A stretch of 64,000 bases of DNA from Belliella baltica DSM 15883 (GTDB lineage: Bacteria; Bacteroidota; Bacteroidia; Cytophagales; Cyclobacteriaceae), in the NCBI RefSeq assembly GCF_000265405.1, contig NC_018010.1, forward strand, positions 1,116,001 to 1,180,000, read 5' to 3'. A model generated the notes under the pieces. It ran no database searches, was not told the origin of the DNA, and saw only the letters and a program-made list of their open reading frames with translations. A program made the position numbers and the translations under genes. Position 1 is the first letter of the stretch, and every line of letters starts with the position of its first letter. Shown one piece after another: positions 9,452-19,800 of this stretch.

Positions 9452-9513
9452 TCAAATTGATTTGTACTGAAATGGAAAAACTATCAAAATTGATTTGAAA
9501 CCAAATCAATTTG
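9452..9513. repeat. Repeated CAAATTGATTTG words with a hairpin
   Basis: Within the 281-bp gene-free stretch 9274-9554, the word CAAATTGATTTG occurs at 9453-9464. A near copy (AAATTGATTTG, 9487-9497) faces its exact complement CAAATCAATTT (9502-9512) across a 4-base loop. No T run follows, so this is not a classical terminator. Nothing else convincing is seen in this gap; the small open frame on the minus strand here lacks any protein-like signal. Confidence 0.4.
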
Positions 9514-9554
9514 TTTGGAAGCAAGATACCTCTGTGGTTATTTGGGTTTTTGTA

Positions 9555-10058
9555 TTAGCTATCAATCACATCCATTGCCTCCAAAATTAAGTCCATCTCA
9601 AATCCCCTTGACATCAAATACTGCTGCACCTTGTATTTTTTTTTGAATGGGTCTGTTTCTTTGGTCAAAGCCCATTTTCTTTCCGCAACATGACAGAGTA
9701 TTTTGAAATATTCCTCGGGATCGATCTCTTTCATTCCTGATTTGATACAGTTTGGACTTATTCCTTTGAATTTTAATTCTTGTAAAATTTTATTTCTACC
9801 CCATTTTTTCAAGCGAAATTTTCCACGTGTAAAGGACCGTGCAAAGCGCTCTTCATTCAAAAAATTCTCACTAATCATCTCAGAAATCAACTCCTCGGCC
9901 TGATCACCATGGATTCCTTTTTCATGAAGCTTGGTCCTAACCTCCTTCTGACAACGGTCTTGATAGGCACAATATGATGCGATTTTCAGCTTTGCTGCTT
10001 CCAAGCTCCAGTATTTTTTGGGCTGTTCAGCACCATATTCTTTTCGTGGGTAGGACAT
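9555..10058 (-). CDS. recX: Regulatory protein RecX
   Basis: A 167-residue member of the RecX family, small helical proteins that modulate RecA filaments. The repeated three-helix pattern is visible: YCAYQDRCQKEVRTKL, then ISENFLNEERFARSFTRGKF, then a C-terminal KKYKVQQYLMSRGF segment. The frame stays open upstream to an ATG at 10274, but the extra 72 residues look random and would overlap tpiA on the other strand. The start MSYPRKEYG at 10058 is clearly the right one. It is divergent from tpiA with a 72-bp gap. Confidence 0.88.
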   Translation of the reverse strand: MSYPRKEYGAEQPKKYWSLEAAKLKIASYCAYQDRCQKEVRTKLHEKGIHGDQAEELISEMISENFLNEERFARSFTRGKFRLKKWGRNKILQELKFKGISPNCIKSGMKEIDPEEYFKILCHVAERKWALTKETDPFKKKYKVQQYLMSRGFEMDLILEAMDVIDS

Positions 10059-10130
10059 TTTGTGTAATTTTATAACAAAGTAACGACTTACGTTATTTTT
10101 ATCAAATCTATTAACCAAACCTTTAGAACC

Positions 10131-10892
10131 ATGCGTAAGAAAATTGTAGCAGGAAACTGGAAAATGAATCTCAATTTTGACGAAGGTCAGAAACTGACAA
10201 CTGAGATTGTCAATATGTATAAAGATGAAAACATCAAAGATGTTACCGTGGTTTTGAACCCGCCTTTTGTTCATCTTTTTCCTGTCAAAAAATTAGTCGG
10301 AAATACTCCAAACTTATTTTTAGGAGGACAAAATTGCTCTGATAAAGCTTCTGGGGCATTTACAGGAGAAACATCAGCTACTATGTTGAAGTCTTTTGGA
10401 GCCGAGTATGTGATCATTGGCCACAGTGAAAGAAGAGAATATTTCAAAGAAAGTAATGAACTCCTTACTGCTAAAGTAAAACAAGCATTGGAAAATGGGC
10501 TTACGCCAATATTCTGCTGTGGTGAGCCTCTGGAAATCAGAGAAGCTGGTACACATGAGGCTTATGTGAAAAACCAATTAACAGAAAGCTTATTCGGCTT
10601 GAGTGCTGAGGGTTTTGCAAAAATCGTAATTGCCTATGAACCAATCTGGGCTATAGGTACAGGAAAAACTGCTTCTTCAGATCAGGCGCAAGAAATGCAC
10701 AAAGCTCTCCGAGATCATTTGGCAAGCAAATATGGTCAAAATGCAGCTGATAATACGTCAATCCTTTACGGAGGTAGTTGTAATCCAGGCAATGCCAAAG
10801 ATATTTTCTCCAAAGCAGATGTAGATGGTGGTTTGATCGGCGGAGCGTCATTGAAGTCAAGAGATTTTGTAGATATAATTAAATCATTCTAA
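10131..10892 (+). CDS. tpiA: Triose-phosphate isomerase
   Basis: Interconverts dihydroxyacetone phosphate and glyceraldehyde-3-phosphate in glycolysis and gluconeogenesis. The 253-residue TIM barrel has the N-terminal active-site segment AGNWKMN, the catalytic His98 in IIGHSERR, the catalytic Glu170 in AYEPIWAIGTG (with the flexible loop), and the phosphate-binding YGGS and LIGGASL segments. It is full length with a typical start. A palindromic repeat with a T tail follows and probably ends the transcript. Confidence 0.98.
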   Translation: MRKKIVAGNWKMNLNFDEGQKLTTEIVNMYKDENIKDVTVVLNPPFVHLFPVKKLVGNTPNLFLGGQNCSDKASGAFTGETSATMLKSFGAEYVIIGHSERREYFKESNELLTAKVKQALENGLTPIFCCGEPLEIREAGTHEAYVKNQLTESLFGLSAEGFAKIVIAYEPIWAIGTGKTASSDQAQEMHKALRDHLASKYGQNAADNTSILYGGSCNPGNAKDIFSKADVDGGLIGGASLKSRDFVDIIKSF

Positions 10893-10904
10893 TTGCCAAA
10901 ATTT

Positions 10905-10989
10905 AGACCTGCCAGGTTTTCATTCTATATTGATTTACCTAGTAATCGATATAGAATAGCTATTTGACAAAATTAAACCTGGCAGGTCT
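10905..10989. repeat. 85-bp two-tier palindromic element between tpiA and prmA
   Basis: The outer arms AGACCTGCCAGGTTT (10905-10919) and AAACCTGGCAGGTCT (10975-10989) are perfect 15-bp complements. Inside them, TTCTATATTGAT pairs imperfectly with ATCGATATAGAA. A T run follows at 10990. The element can act as a terminator for tpiA, but its size and two-tier structure look like a mobile or REP-like palindrome. The arm itself contains the shorter palindrome ACCTGCCAGGT. Confidence 0.75.
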
Positions 10990-11015
10990 TTTTATACCCT
11001 TTCCAACACCAATTT

Positions 11016-11846
11016 ATGCAGTATTTAGAGTTTAAAATTAATTGTAAAGAAGATTTTCGTGAAATCCTCATAGCTGAACTGGCTGAGGTGGGTTTCGATT
11101 CTTTTTTGGAAACGGACACAGGCCTTGATGCCTATATCGAAGAAAAATCTTTTTCAAGAGAAAGCTATCAAGAAGTAGTCAATCGCTACCAAGATGCTGC
11201 TGATTTAGAAATTACAGAAGGTATGATGGAAAAAGTCAACTGGAATGAAGAATGGGAAAAGCACTATGACCCGATAGCAGTTGGCGAAGAGGTTTATGTG
11301 AGAGCTTCTTTTCATCCTGCAAAGTCTGAGTTTAAGCATGAAATCCTGATCAATCCAAAGATGTCATTTGGTACGGGGCATCATGCGACTACTTTCTTGA
11401 TGTTATCACATCAATTGACGATTGATCATCAAGGCAAGAGAGTGATTGATATAGGAGCGGGAACAGGGATTTTGGCCATCATGGCGCACAAGCTAGGAGC
11501 TTCAGAAGTGGAGGCTTTTGATATTGACGAATGGTGCGTGGACAATGGCAATGAAAACTTTGATCTCAATGGTATGAAAGACGTTAAGATGGGACTAGGA
11601 ACGGTTCGTGAAGTCGCTCCACAAGGTACTTTTGATATTGTTTTAGCTAATATTAATAAGAATGTCCTTTTGGACGAACTTGAAATTTATGCTTCATTAG
11701 TCAAAAAGCAAGGCAATTTGCTCCTTAGTGGTTTTTACACACACGATATTGAGGATATTCACGAAAAGGCAAAATCTGTTGGGTTCAAACTTCTAAGCCA
11801 AAAAGATAAGGACAATTGGGCAGCTTTAATTTTCGAGAAAATATGA
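11016..11846 (+). CDS. prmA: Ribosomal protein L11 methyltransferase
   Basis: SAM-dependent methyltransferase that modifies ribosomal protein L11. The 276-residue protein has an N-terminal substrate-recognition domain (about residues 1-95) and the PrmA signature NPKMSFGTGHHATT near residue 110. SAM motif I is VIDIGAGTGILAI, and the motif IV-like segment DIVLANINKNVL carries the N-x-N signature. Its stop overlaps the ATG of a small membrane-protein gene (ATGA), which implies translational coupling. Confidence 0.95.
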   Translation: MQYLEFKINCKEDFREILIAELAEVGFDSFLETDTGLDAYIEEKSFSRESYQEVVNRYQDAADLEITEGMMEKVNWNEEWEKHYDPIAVGEEVYVRASFHPAKSEFKHEILINPKMSFGTGHHATTFLMLSHQLTIDHQGKRVIDIGAGTGILAIMAHKLGASEVEAFDIDEWCVDNGNENFDLNGMKDVKMGLGTVREVAPQGTFDIVLANINKNVLLDELEIYASLVKKQGNLLLSGFYTHDIEDIHEKAKSVGFKLLSQKDKDNWAALIFEKI

Positions 11847-12028
11847 CAGAACTAATCGTATATGCAGTTATTTTTTTACTGCTGATCGCACATGCACTTA
11901 TGGCTGGAAAAATGTACCGAACTGTTCATGAAGACACAAACCTTTCATTCAAAGAAAAGAATGATTGGAAACTCAAGGCGTTGATTTTTCCAGCCTACTA
12001 TTGGGGAAAATATAAAGAAAATAGATAG
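11843..12028 (+). CDS. Small single-pass membrane protein of unknown function
   Basis: A 61-residue protein whose ATG overlaps the prmA stop as ATGA. Residues 3-20 (ELIVYAVIFLLLIAHALM) form one hydrophobic helix, followed by a basic, aromatic tail (ALIFPAYYWGKYKENR). The frame can be read from an ATG at 11816, but the coupled start is much more likely. The tail resembles the cytoplasmic end of many tiny Bacteroidota membrane proteins. It has no known family that I can name. Confidence 0.6.
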   Translation: MTELIVYAVIFLLLIAHALMAGKMYRTVHEDTNLSFKEKNDWKLKALIFPAYYWGKYKENR

Positions 12029-12030
12029 AG

Positions 12031-13809
12031 TTATTCCAAATTTTGTCTCATCAGACGCTTTCTGTAGGCGTTAAAAATCCTAGATTTTGAAATAAAACCT
12101 AAATAAATCCCCGCTTCTACGACAGGTAAATTCCAAGCTCCCGATTTTTCAAATTTATCCATTACTTTCTGCATGTTTTCATCAGGGAAAATTACCTCCG
12201 GTGGACTGTGCATGAGCTGTTGTACTTTGATGTCTTTTTGTTTGTTTTCATCAAACATAATATCCCTAATATCATCTAAAGTGATGATTCCATTGAGTTC
12301 ACCATCTTCATTGACTACAGGAAAAATATTCCTTTTAGAAAGCCTTACTAGTTTACAGAGATCTCCTAGACTTGCATTTGGATCAATAGGAAGTAAATCT
12401 TTCTCCATGACTTTTTTGATATTGATATTATCCAAGACTTCTTCATCTTTGGATTCAGTTAGGTAGCGCCCTGTATCTTTGAGTTGCTTCACATATAAAG
12501 AATCCTTATCAAAGTATGTGGTGGTCACGAATGAAATCGCAGAAACCAACATCAAAGGGAGAAACAATTCATAGCCGCCTGTAACTTCAGCAATCAAGAA
12601 TATTGCGGAAAGAGGGGCATGTTGTACTCCACTCATGACACCACACATAGCCACCAAAGTAAAATGTGCGATTGGCAATGCGATTGGCAATCCAAAAAGA
12701 TTCGCAGCATAAGCAAACACAAACCCAGTGATCCCTCCAACAAATAAGGAAGGGGCAAAAATTCCTCCGCTTCCTCCTGCACCAATTGTAATTGCAGAAG
12801 CGATTGGTTTGATGAAAATGATCAACATCAAGAAAAGAATAATAAAATAGGGATTGTTAATTTCTGAGAAGAATGGACTATTTGCGAGCAGGCGCTGCGG
12901 ATCTCCATCAATCAATGCGTTTAGTGTGTCATATCCTTCACCATATATCGGTGGAAAAAAGAATACGATTAATCCCAAAAAAGCTCCACCATAAAGGAGT
13001 TTGAGCCAAGGGCTAGTCATCATTCCTAAGAGATTTTCAGTTTTCAAAACCACTCTGGAGAAGTAGAGAGAAATGATTCCCGTAAAAATAGCCAAGAGAA
13101 AATAATAAGGCATATGTGCTGCCAAAAAACTGTCTGAGAGATTGAATGTGAACATCACATCTTCTCCCAAAAGCAGCATCGATGTAATAGAACCGGCCAC
13201 TGATGCTATCAAAAGTGGGATGAAACTTCCCACGCTCACTTCAAGCAAGATAACTTCTATAGCGAAAATGACAGCACCAATCGGCGCACCGAAAATTGCT
13301 GAAATGGCTCCTGCGGCCCCACAACCTATAAGCAAGGTGCGCTTTTTTGCATTGAGATGCATCAAGTTCCCGAAATTCGAACCTATGGCCGATCCAGTTA
13401 CAACTATTGGTGCTTCCAATCCCACCGATCCGCCAAAACCCACAGTAATCGCCGAAGTAATAACTCGACTATACATTTTCACTTTAGCAATTAAGCTGCT
13501 TTTTTTTGAAATGTTGTAAAGCAAATCCGGTATACCGTGGCCTCCTTGATCTTTGATAAGATATGTCCCTACCAAAAAAGCCAGAGAAATTCCAACTAGT
13601 GGGTAGATGATGTAGAAAAAGTTGGCATATGCTTCATTAAAATCTTCTGTCAAAAATTTTTGGATGGCATGTACCGCCGTTTTTAATATCACAGCAGCTA
13701 GTCCAGCAACTATTCCAATCAGTCCACTTAAGATCAAAACAAAGTTTTTGGTACTTAGGTGTCTGAGTCTCCAAATCAAAAAACGAGTGATGATGTCCGT
13801 TTTGGCCAA
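12031..13809 (-). CDS. ClC-type chloride channel/transporter with CBS domains
   Basis: A 592-residue member of the ClC voltage-gated chloride channel family. The first ~430 residues are polytopic and carry the selectivity-filter motifs: GHGIPDL, GGSVGLEAP (GREGP-like, with the usual Glu position kept in LEAP), and GSGGIFAPSLFVGG. The C terminus (about 460-585) contains a CBS-domain pair (DPNASLGDLCKLV and the ITLDDIRDIMF region, then the second repeat), which in this family binds nucleotides. Whether it is a channel or an H+/Cl- antiporter is not determined. It is convergent with the prmA pair, only 2 bp from the small gene's stop. Confidence 0.93.
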   Translation of the reverse strand: MAKTDIITRFLIWRLRHLSTKNFVLILSGLIGIVAGLAAVILKTAVHAIQKFLTEDFNEAYANFFYIIYPLVGISLAFLVGTYLIKDQGGHGIPDLLYNISKKSSLIAKVKMYSRVITSAITVGFGGSVGLEAPIVVTGSAIGSNFGNLMHLNAKKRTLLIGCGAAGAISAIFGAPIGAVIFAIEVILLEVSVGSFIPLLIASVAGSITSMLLLGEDVMFTFNLSDSFLAAHMPYYFLLAIFTGIISLYFSRVVLKTENLLGMMTSPWLKLLYGGAFLGLIVFFFPPIYGEGYDTLNALIDGDPQRLLANSPFFSEINNPYFIILFLMLIIFIKPIASAITIGAGGSGGIFAPSLFVGGITGFVFAYAANLFGLPIALPIAHFTLVAMCGVMSGVQHAPLSAIFLIAEVTGGYELFLPLMLVSAISFVTTTYFDKDSLYVKQLKDTGRYLTESKDEEVLDNINIKKVMEKDLLPIDPNASLGDLCKLVRLSKRNIFPVVNEDGELNGIITLDDIRDIMFDENKQKDIKVQQLMHSPPEVIFPDENMQKVMDKFEKSGAWNLPVVEAGIYLGFISKSRIFNAYRKRLMRQNLE

Positions 13810-13864
13810 ACCTTAGATTTTATATAAAGTGTAAATTTAGCGCATTTCAAGAGTTTAAAAAAAA

Positions 13865-13892
13865 GACTTGCTGAAAATCAATTCAGCAAGTC
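13865..13892 (-). terminator. Terminator overlapping the 3' end of the M28 peptidase gene
   Basis: GACTTGCTGAA and TTCAGCAAGTC are perfect 11-bp complements. On the minus strand they are followed by a run of eight T. The stop codon of the M28 gene lies inside the hairpin. Confidence 0.8.
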
Positions 13893-14789
13893 CGTATCAA
13901 GTGTAATAAGACAATCGAGAATCAACTCTACTGCTCCTTTGAAAAACTCAGGTTGAATATTATCAAAAGTATCTCTAGGGGTATGGTAATCGTCATGATC
14001 TTCTACCCCAAAATAGATAAATGGCACTTTCTTTTGATGGAATTGAGCATGATCTGAAGCATTGGTCCAGTCATCTCTTCCCGATCCGGGCACATCATGT
14101 CCAAACATTAATTTAGGAGACGAACCTACAGAAGCTCTTTCCAAACTGGGTTTCAAGAAGGGATAGTGGTGTGTACCGACAGCATACAGTTCATTCTGAT
14201 CGTTTCTGCTGACCATGTCCATATTGATATTGAGTTTGACCTGATCGATTGGAAAAGGAAAATCAGCAACCAATGCCCGTGCACCTTGCATGCCCATTTC
14301 TTCAGCGTCTAAAGCCACAAACATCATCGAATGCTTGGGTCTGTTTTTGGAGAAATATTCTGCTAAAGCCATCATAGCAACGGTTCCAGATGCATTGTCA
14401 TCAGCACCATTGAAGATGTCGTCGCCATTTCTCCCGATATGATCATAGTGTCCCATGACTACAATGATTTTGTCTGATTCACTTCCTGGTATAAACCCAA
14501 CAATATTTGCAGCTCTTTCATAGGTTTTTCCTTCTCTTCGGTTGGTAAAAGAAAAGTTTTGTGTAAAATCATCATACTGACTACTTAAGCCTAATTTTTC
14601 AAACCGTTCTTTGATAAATGCCTGTGCTTTTAAATGACCTTCAGACATGGGTTTTCTTCCTTCAAGTTCGTCAGACGATAAGTATTTGATATCTGAAATC
14701 AACTGTTCCTGATTTATTTTTTGAGCTTGAGAAGATATAGGAAAGTAAAGGATGAAAAAGAAAAGAGCTATTTTTAAGTATGATTTCAT
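13878..14789 (-). CDS. Secreted M28 family zinc aminopeptidase
   Basis: A 303-residue exported metallopeptidase. The signal peptide (MKSYLKIALFFFILYFPISSQA) is followed by an M28 catalytic domain. Zinc ligands are recognisable: the His of VMGHYDHIG, the Asp of NGADDNASG, the Glu pair of ALDAEEMGMQG (general base plus ligand), the Asp of NMDMVSR, and the His of DYHTPRDT. Enzymes of this family release N-terminal amino acids from peptides. The subfamily and specificity are not decided by the sequence. It is transcribed alone. Confidence 0.92.
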   Translation of the reverse strand: MKSYLKIALFFFILYFPISSQAQKINQEQLISDIKYLSSDELEGRKPMSEGHLKAQAFIKERFEKLGLSSQYDDFTQNFSFTNRREGKTYERAANIVGFIPGSESDKIIVVMGHYDHIGRNGDDIFNGADDNASGTVAMMALAEYFSKNRPKHSMMFVALDAEEMGMQGARALVADFPFPIDQVKLNINMDMVSRNDQNELYAVGTHHYPFLKPSLERASVGSSPKLMFGHDVPGSGRDDWTNASDHAQFHQKKVPFIYFGVEDHDDYHTPRDTFDNIQPEFFKGAVELILDCLITLDTDLLN

Positions 14790-15071
14790 TGTGTAGTCAA
14801 TTTTTAAATTTTTCTTTCTCTTTTAGAAATCCTAAAATCGATAAGATTACTGCAAAGTAATATTTTTGATGTAAATAAATTAAGAATATGTTCATCTAAA
14901 TTGATTTTTGCTTTATGGCTATGCAAAAATGTGATTTTAGTACCCGAGTTTTGGATATCATTAATTTACTTTTCAAAATCAGAATGACTTCAATATTCAG
15001 CCGTATAATGAAAATAATATCAAGACGTTAATTATATTCGTGTTACCCGAATGATTCAAACAAATTCAACT

Positions 15072-16058
15072 ATGAAAATTTTCTCAGCAGCGCTGATGTT
15101 TTTTTTAATATTTACAGAATCCTTTTCACAGGGAGGATTGCCAGAAGGGTTTTTAAATGGTAAGTCCGTAGTCTTGATATCGAATTCCCCACAAGCGAGA
15201 CCTTCTCTGACCTGGACAGCATTGTCAGAAGTGATTCATGAAGGGATAGTCGAAGCTGGGGGAGATCCAGTTGCATACTATGAATTAGAGGGTCTAACCC
15301 TTTCAGAAGAAACACAAGCTGGCTATGCCGAAGCATTCAACAAAAGAATGATTAAAAATATTGTCATTGTCACCAGAAAGTCATCTGGAGAGGTAGTTTT
15401 ATCTATTGCTCCATTTACTAACAATAAGAATATCGTTCCTAACGCTGGTATTTATGCGCTTTCTTCTTCAAATATTGAAGAGATGAATGAGAGTTTGTCA
15501 GTAATAGGGAATAGCGTCAGGACAAAAAATTTATTGGTTATAGACGTACCTGAATTCCCTGCAAGTGAAAGCTCTTTGGCTGGGGGAGCAAATAGATTTT
15601 TGAACAGAAATCCTTTAAACTTAGATGTCTTCAAACTTGGAGTTCCTTTATCTGGGGCGGCGGGAGAGTCTGCTTTTTTGAGTTTGTACCGCTATGACTT
15701 ACTTGGCAAATCTGAAGCTGCCATATCTGCTGAGCAAGCATCAGAGAAAAGTGGATTGGAAGGGATCTTTAAATCAAGCTATCCTTATCAAGTAGAGTAT
15801 TTGACTGCTGCTAAAACTGAAGCAGAATTGATTAGCGATAGAATTCAATTTGTCTTAATGCGCGTAGAAGGAAGAGAAAACGACCTCAAAAGCAGTATGG
15901 GTTTGCCAGTCTCTGAGGGCGAAGAAGGATCTAGAATTGTCGTGAAATATTACATCAAGTTCCTTGTTCGAAATGAACTTTACATCGGTCCTGAGTGGGA
16001 TGCAGATCCAAATTGGAGAGTTGCACTAAGGCAATTTTTGGAGAATCTGAAGAAGTAA
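15072..16058 (+). CDS. Secreted protein of unknown function (island insertion target)
   Basis: Starting at the ATG at 15072 gives a clean signal peptide (MKIFSAALMFFLIFTESFSQ) and a protein of 328 residues; the frame can also start at 15051. The body is a mixed alpha/beta protein with no motif I recognise. The C terminus is NELYIGPEWDADPNWRVALR followed by QFLENLKK. The last 30 codons are duplicated, with mostly silent changes, at 48460-48551, beyond the accessory island. This gene therefore appears to be the site where the island entered, and its present 3' end may have been supplied by the element. No terminator follows it here. Confidence 0.7.
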   Translation: MKIFSAALMFFLIFTESFSQGGLPEGFLNGKSVVLISNSPQARPSLTWTALSEVIHEGIVEAGGDPVAYYELEGLTLSEETQAGYAEAFNKRMIKNIVIVTRKSSGEVVLSIAPFTNNKNIVPNAGIYALSSSNIEEMNESLSVIGNSVRTKNLLVIDVPEFPASESSLAGGANRFLNRNPLNLDVFKLGVPLSGAAGESAFLSLYRYDLLGKSEAAISAEQASEKSGLEGIFKSSYPYQVEYLTAAKTEAELISDRIQFVLMRVEGRENDLKSSMGLPVSEGEEGSRIVVKYYIKFLVRNELYIGPEWDADPNWRVALRQFLENLKK

Positions 16059-16060
16059 AT
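15969..16060 (+). repeat. Left copy of 92-bp direct repeat bounding the island
   Basis: This is the 3' end of the secreted-protein gene. It matches 48460-48551 at all but about ten of 92 positions. The differences are mostly silent or conservative (Leu to Phe, Glu to Asp), so both copies evolved as coding sequence. Read as an attL-like boundary. Confidence 0.7.
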
Positions 16061-16195
16061 ACTGAGGAAGAGGCTAAAAACTTTACATGGTTTTAAAAAA
16101 AGAAAATAGTCAGTTGGTAAGTGATACTACCCAACTGAACTATCTGTAGCAGACTGGAAAAAGTATTTCAAAAAGTTTTACTTCAAATAATTGAT

Positions 16196-16518
16196 ATGAA
16201 AGCAAGAGACCTTTTACTATATCATACTCAAGATCAGCAAGTAAACGTATCAGTTTATTTTCAGGATGGAAGTTTTTGGTTGACCCAAAAAGGGATGGCA
16301 GAATTGTTTGGAGTAAATGTTCCGACTATAAATAAGCATCTAAAGAATATATTTGAATCATGAGAATTGGAACCAAAATCAACTGTTTCCATTTTGGAAA
16401 CAGTTCAAATAGAAGGGAGCAAGAAGGTCTCTCGGAAAATCGAAATTATCGTCTAGAAGCCATCCTAGCTGTAGGTTATCGTGTGAATTCAATTCAAGCC
16501 ACTGACTTCCGTAAATGA
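16196..16518 (+). pseudogene. RhuM family protein, broken
   Basis: From the ATG at 16196 the translation reads ...VYFQDGSFWLTQKGMAELFG and TINKHLKNIF, which is the conserved start of RhuM-family DNA-binding proteins found on pathogenicity islands and in toxin-antitoxin-like settings. A TGA at about 16361 replaces the Gly codon of the usual ESGELE. A frameshift then moves the match to another frame (NYRLEAILAVGYRVNSIQAT), and the protein stops at 16516-16518. Traces (DFDKEIK) continue a little further. The gene is clearly dead. The rest of the 725-bp gap up to 16783 is AT-rich, with nothing I recognise. Confidence 0.75.
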
Positions 16519-16804
16519 TTTTGACAAAGAAATTAAAAATTGATCTAATCGGTTTATAGAGCTACTTGATAAGAAAACCTTTCAATTTTGCGAACCTTTT
16601 TTTTGAGTTTCTAGAAACCCTGATAAAAAAATAGGGCTAAAAATCATCATTTTTAAATTATAGTTTAAGCTTATTACAAGCTTGCAATTCCACACTACAC
16701 TAAGGTTATTTCTCTAATATTGTACTCCTTGTTACTTTAGATACATGTATATTTCACATAATTTAGATAATTTTTAATTTTATTTGAATCAGAATATTCG
16801 AGCT

Positions 16805-19800
16805 ATGAAAAGGCAAAACCAAGATTTTATTTATTCACCTTCTGACTTATCCAATTTTATTCACTGTAAGCATTTGACCACCCTAGATAAGCTGGCTCTA
16901 GACGGAGGATTGGAAAAACCTGTTTACACCAACAAGGTGATGTTAGCTTTAAGAGAAAAAGGTGAAGCTTTTGAAAAAGATATTCTAGCCAAATTTCAAG
17001 AAGAAGGAAAAAATATCTATTCAATTGAGCCTGGAGATTATCAGGCTTTTGAAAAGACTCGCCATGCCATGCAGCAGGGCTATGATATTATTTATCAAGC
17101 AAGAGTTGGTAAAGAGAATGAATGGCAAGGTTGGGCGGATTTTTTAATCAAAGTGGAGGAATCAAGTGATTTGGGTAATTTTTCTTATCAAGTCATGGAC
17201 ACAAAATTGGCTTCGGAAACAAAAGCTGCAACTATCATTCAAATAAGTTTATACACTGAGGCAGTAGCTATTCTCCAAGGAAAAGTTCCAGAATTGATGT
17301 GGGTCAAAACACCCGATGGGGATATTAGCTATCGCACAGATGATTTTATGGCGTATGTCCGATTGGTCAAAAAGAGATTTTTGGAAGCCGTGAATTTAGA
17401 AGAAAGTAATACCTATCCCGAACCTGTCATGCATTGTGATATTTGTACTTGGTGGGAAGTTTGTAACAAAAAAAGAAGGGACGATGATCATCTTGGATTT
17501 GTAGCTGGAATGGGGAGCACGCAAATCAAGGAAGTTAAAAATCAAGGGATTGAGACGCTTCAAGAATTTGCGGAACTAACGAGTCCCATACCATTTCAAC
17601 CCAATAAAGGAGCCAAACAAACATATCAAAAACTCCGAGATCAGGCTAATATCCAATATAGAAGCCGAAATGAAAATTATCGCCCAATTTACGAATTGTT
17701 GGAACTTGAAGAGCAGAAAGGATTTTTTCGACTTCCTGAACCATCAGAGCATGACATCTACCTGGATTTAGAAGGTGACCCATTGGTTGAGCCAGGAGGC
17801 TTAGAATATATGATTGGATGGTATTATTTGGGCGAATATCAGGCACTTTGGGCTAAAGATCAAGTAGAAGAAAAGCATATTTTCGAGCAGTTTATGTCGC
17901 TAGCAATAACCATCAAAGCAGCTCATCCAGAGATGCATATCTATCACTATGCGCCTTATGAAGTGACTGCTTTCAAAAGGCTTATGGGGAAATATGTCAC
18001 TTTTGAAGAAGAAATGGATCAGTTGCTTCGCTCAGAAACATTTGTAGATCTCTATGGCGTGGTAAAGCAAGGTGTACGCGCAAGTGTAGAGAAATATTCT
18101 ATTAAGGACTTGGAAAAGTTTTTTGGATATGAGCGGGAGATAGATTTAAGGGAAGTATCCAAGCATAAGAGTATGTATGAATTCCTCTTGGAAACCAATA
18201 AAACTGACGAGGCTACTCCAGAAATGCTAGAAGCCATCAGACTATACAATCAGGATGATTGCATAAGTACCCACAGACTTCATGTTTGGCTAGAAAGTCT
18301 GAGACAGGAATGGATCGACTTCGGTGTAGAAATCTTAAGACCCGAACCAAAAGCCATGGACGCTAGTGAAAAAATTACTGAGCACCAACTAAGAATCAAA
18401 CCCATTTATGATGCTCTGATGGCTGATATGCCAGTAAATCAGGAAGAAAGAACGTCTCAACAGCAGGGGAAATATATCTTGGCAAATATGCTTGATTGGT
18501 ATAGAAGGGAGAAAAAATCTTTCTGGTGGGAATTTTTTAGACTTTTGGATCTTTCTGAAGAGGAGTTATTGGAAGAAAAAAATGCACTCAGCATGTTGCG
18601 ATTTACTGGAAATCGTGAACCTGTCAAGAGATCAGTGATTGATAGCTATAGATTTGAATACCAAGAGACTGATATTCGAGCAGGTAAAAAAGTGAAAAAC
18701 ATGGATGGGAAAAACCTTGGTGAAGTGGTCAGCATTGACATGAGAACACGAACAGTCCGCATCAAAAAAGGCCCATCAAATAGTGATCTCCATCCAAGCG
18801 CTATTTTGATGTTGGAAGATTTTCCCTCTGAAGTCAAAGAAGAAGCGATCATATCACTCGCTATTTGGGTCATGGAAAATGGAATTGACTCGAAAGATAC
18901 ACCATACAAGGCAGCAAGAATGTTGCTTTTAAGACAAAAGCCTGACTCAGACTTTCAGGCAAACAACGACGGTGATCTTTTGCAAACTGCCACCCACTGG
19001 GCTGCCGCTTTGAATCATAGCTATCTGCCGATTCAAGGCCCTCCAGGCTCAGGGAAAAGCTATACAGCCAGCAGAATGATTTTAGAGTTGATCAAACAAG
19101 GAAAGAAAATCGGTGTCACGGCGCTTAGCCATAAAGTCATCACGAACCTTTTAGAAAAGGTGTGGGAACATGCGGATGATTCTAATTTTCCCATTCTCAT
19201 TTCCCAAAAAATTGATATTGAAGACGGAATACTTCCTTGGTTTACGAGTAATACCAATGAAGTCATCGAATCAAAAATTTCATCAAGCAACATCATTGCA
19301 GGTACATCCTTTATGTGGGCCAAAACCATGTTTGAAGGCGCAGTGGACTATTTATTCGTGGATGAAGCAGGGCAATTATCTTTGATTGACACCTTGGCGG
19401 TAGCACAATCAGCAAAGAACTTGATTTTATTAGGCGACCCACAACAACTTCAGCAACCTCAGCAGGGTGTCCACCCTGAGGGAACGGAAGTTTCGGCTCT
19501 TGCCCATATTCTTCAGGAACAACAAACCATTCGTCCAGAACAAGGAGTTTTCTTAGACAAAACTTGGCGTATGCATCCTGATATCTGCACTTTTGATTCT
19601 GAACAGTTTTATGAAAATAAACTATTTCCTATTGAAGGATTGGAGCACCAAGCAATCACTGGAAATACGGCTTATTCGGGATCGGGATTGCGTTTTATAA
19701 CCACTCTTCATGAAGGGAATACCAACAGTTCAGAAGAAGAAGTTATGGCAATCTCCGCCATAGTTGAAGATTTATGCAAAGGTGATGTTACCTATATCAA

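Noticed and set aside
9318..9524. 68-residue minus-strand frame in the gap between the 8770 gene and recX
   Set aside because: Low-complexity translation, includes the repeated words and hairpin; no support as a gene.
10059..10274. Extended recX start at 10274
   Set aside because: The added 72 residues are unlike RecX and would overlap tpiA on the opposite strand.
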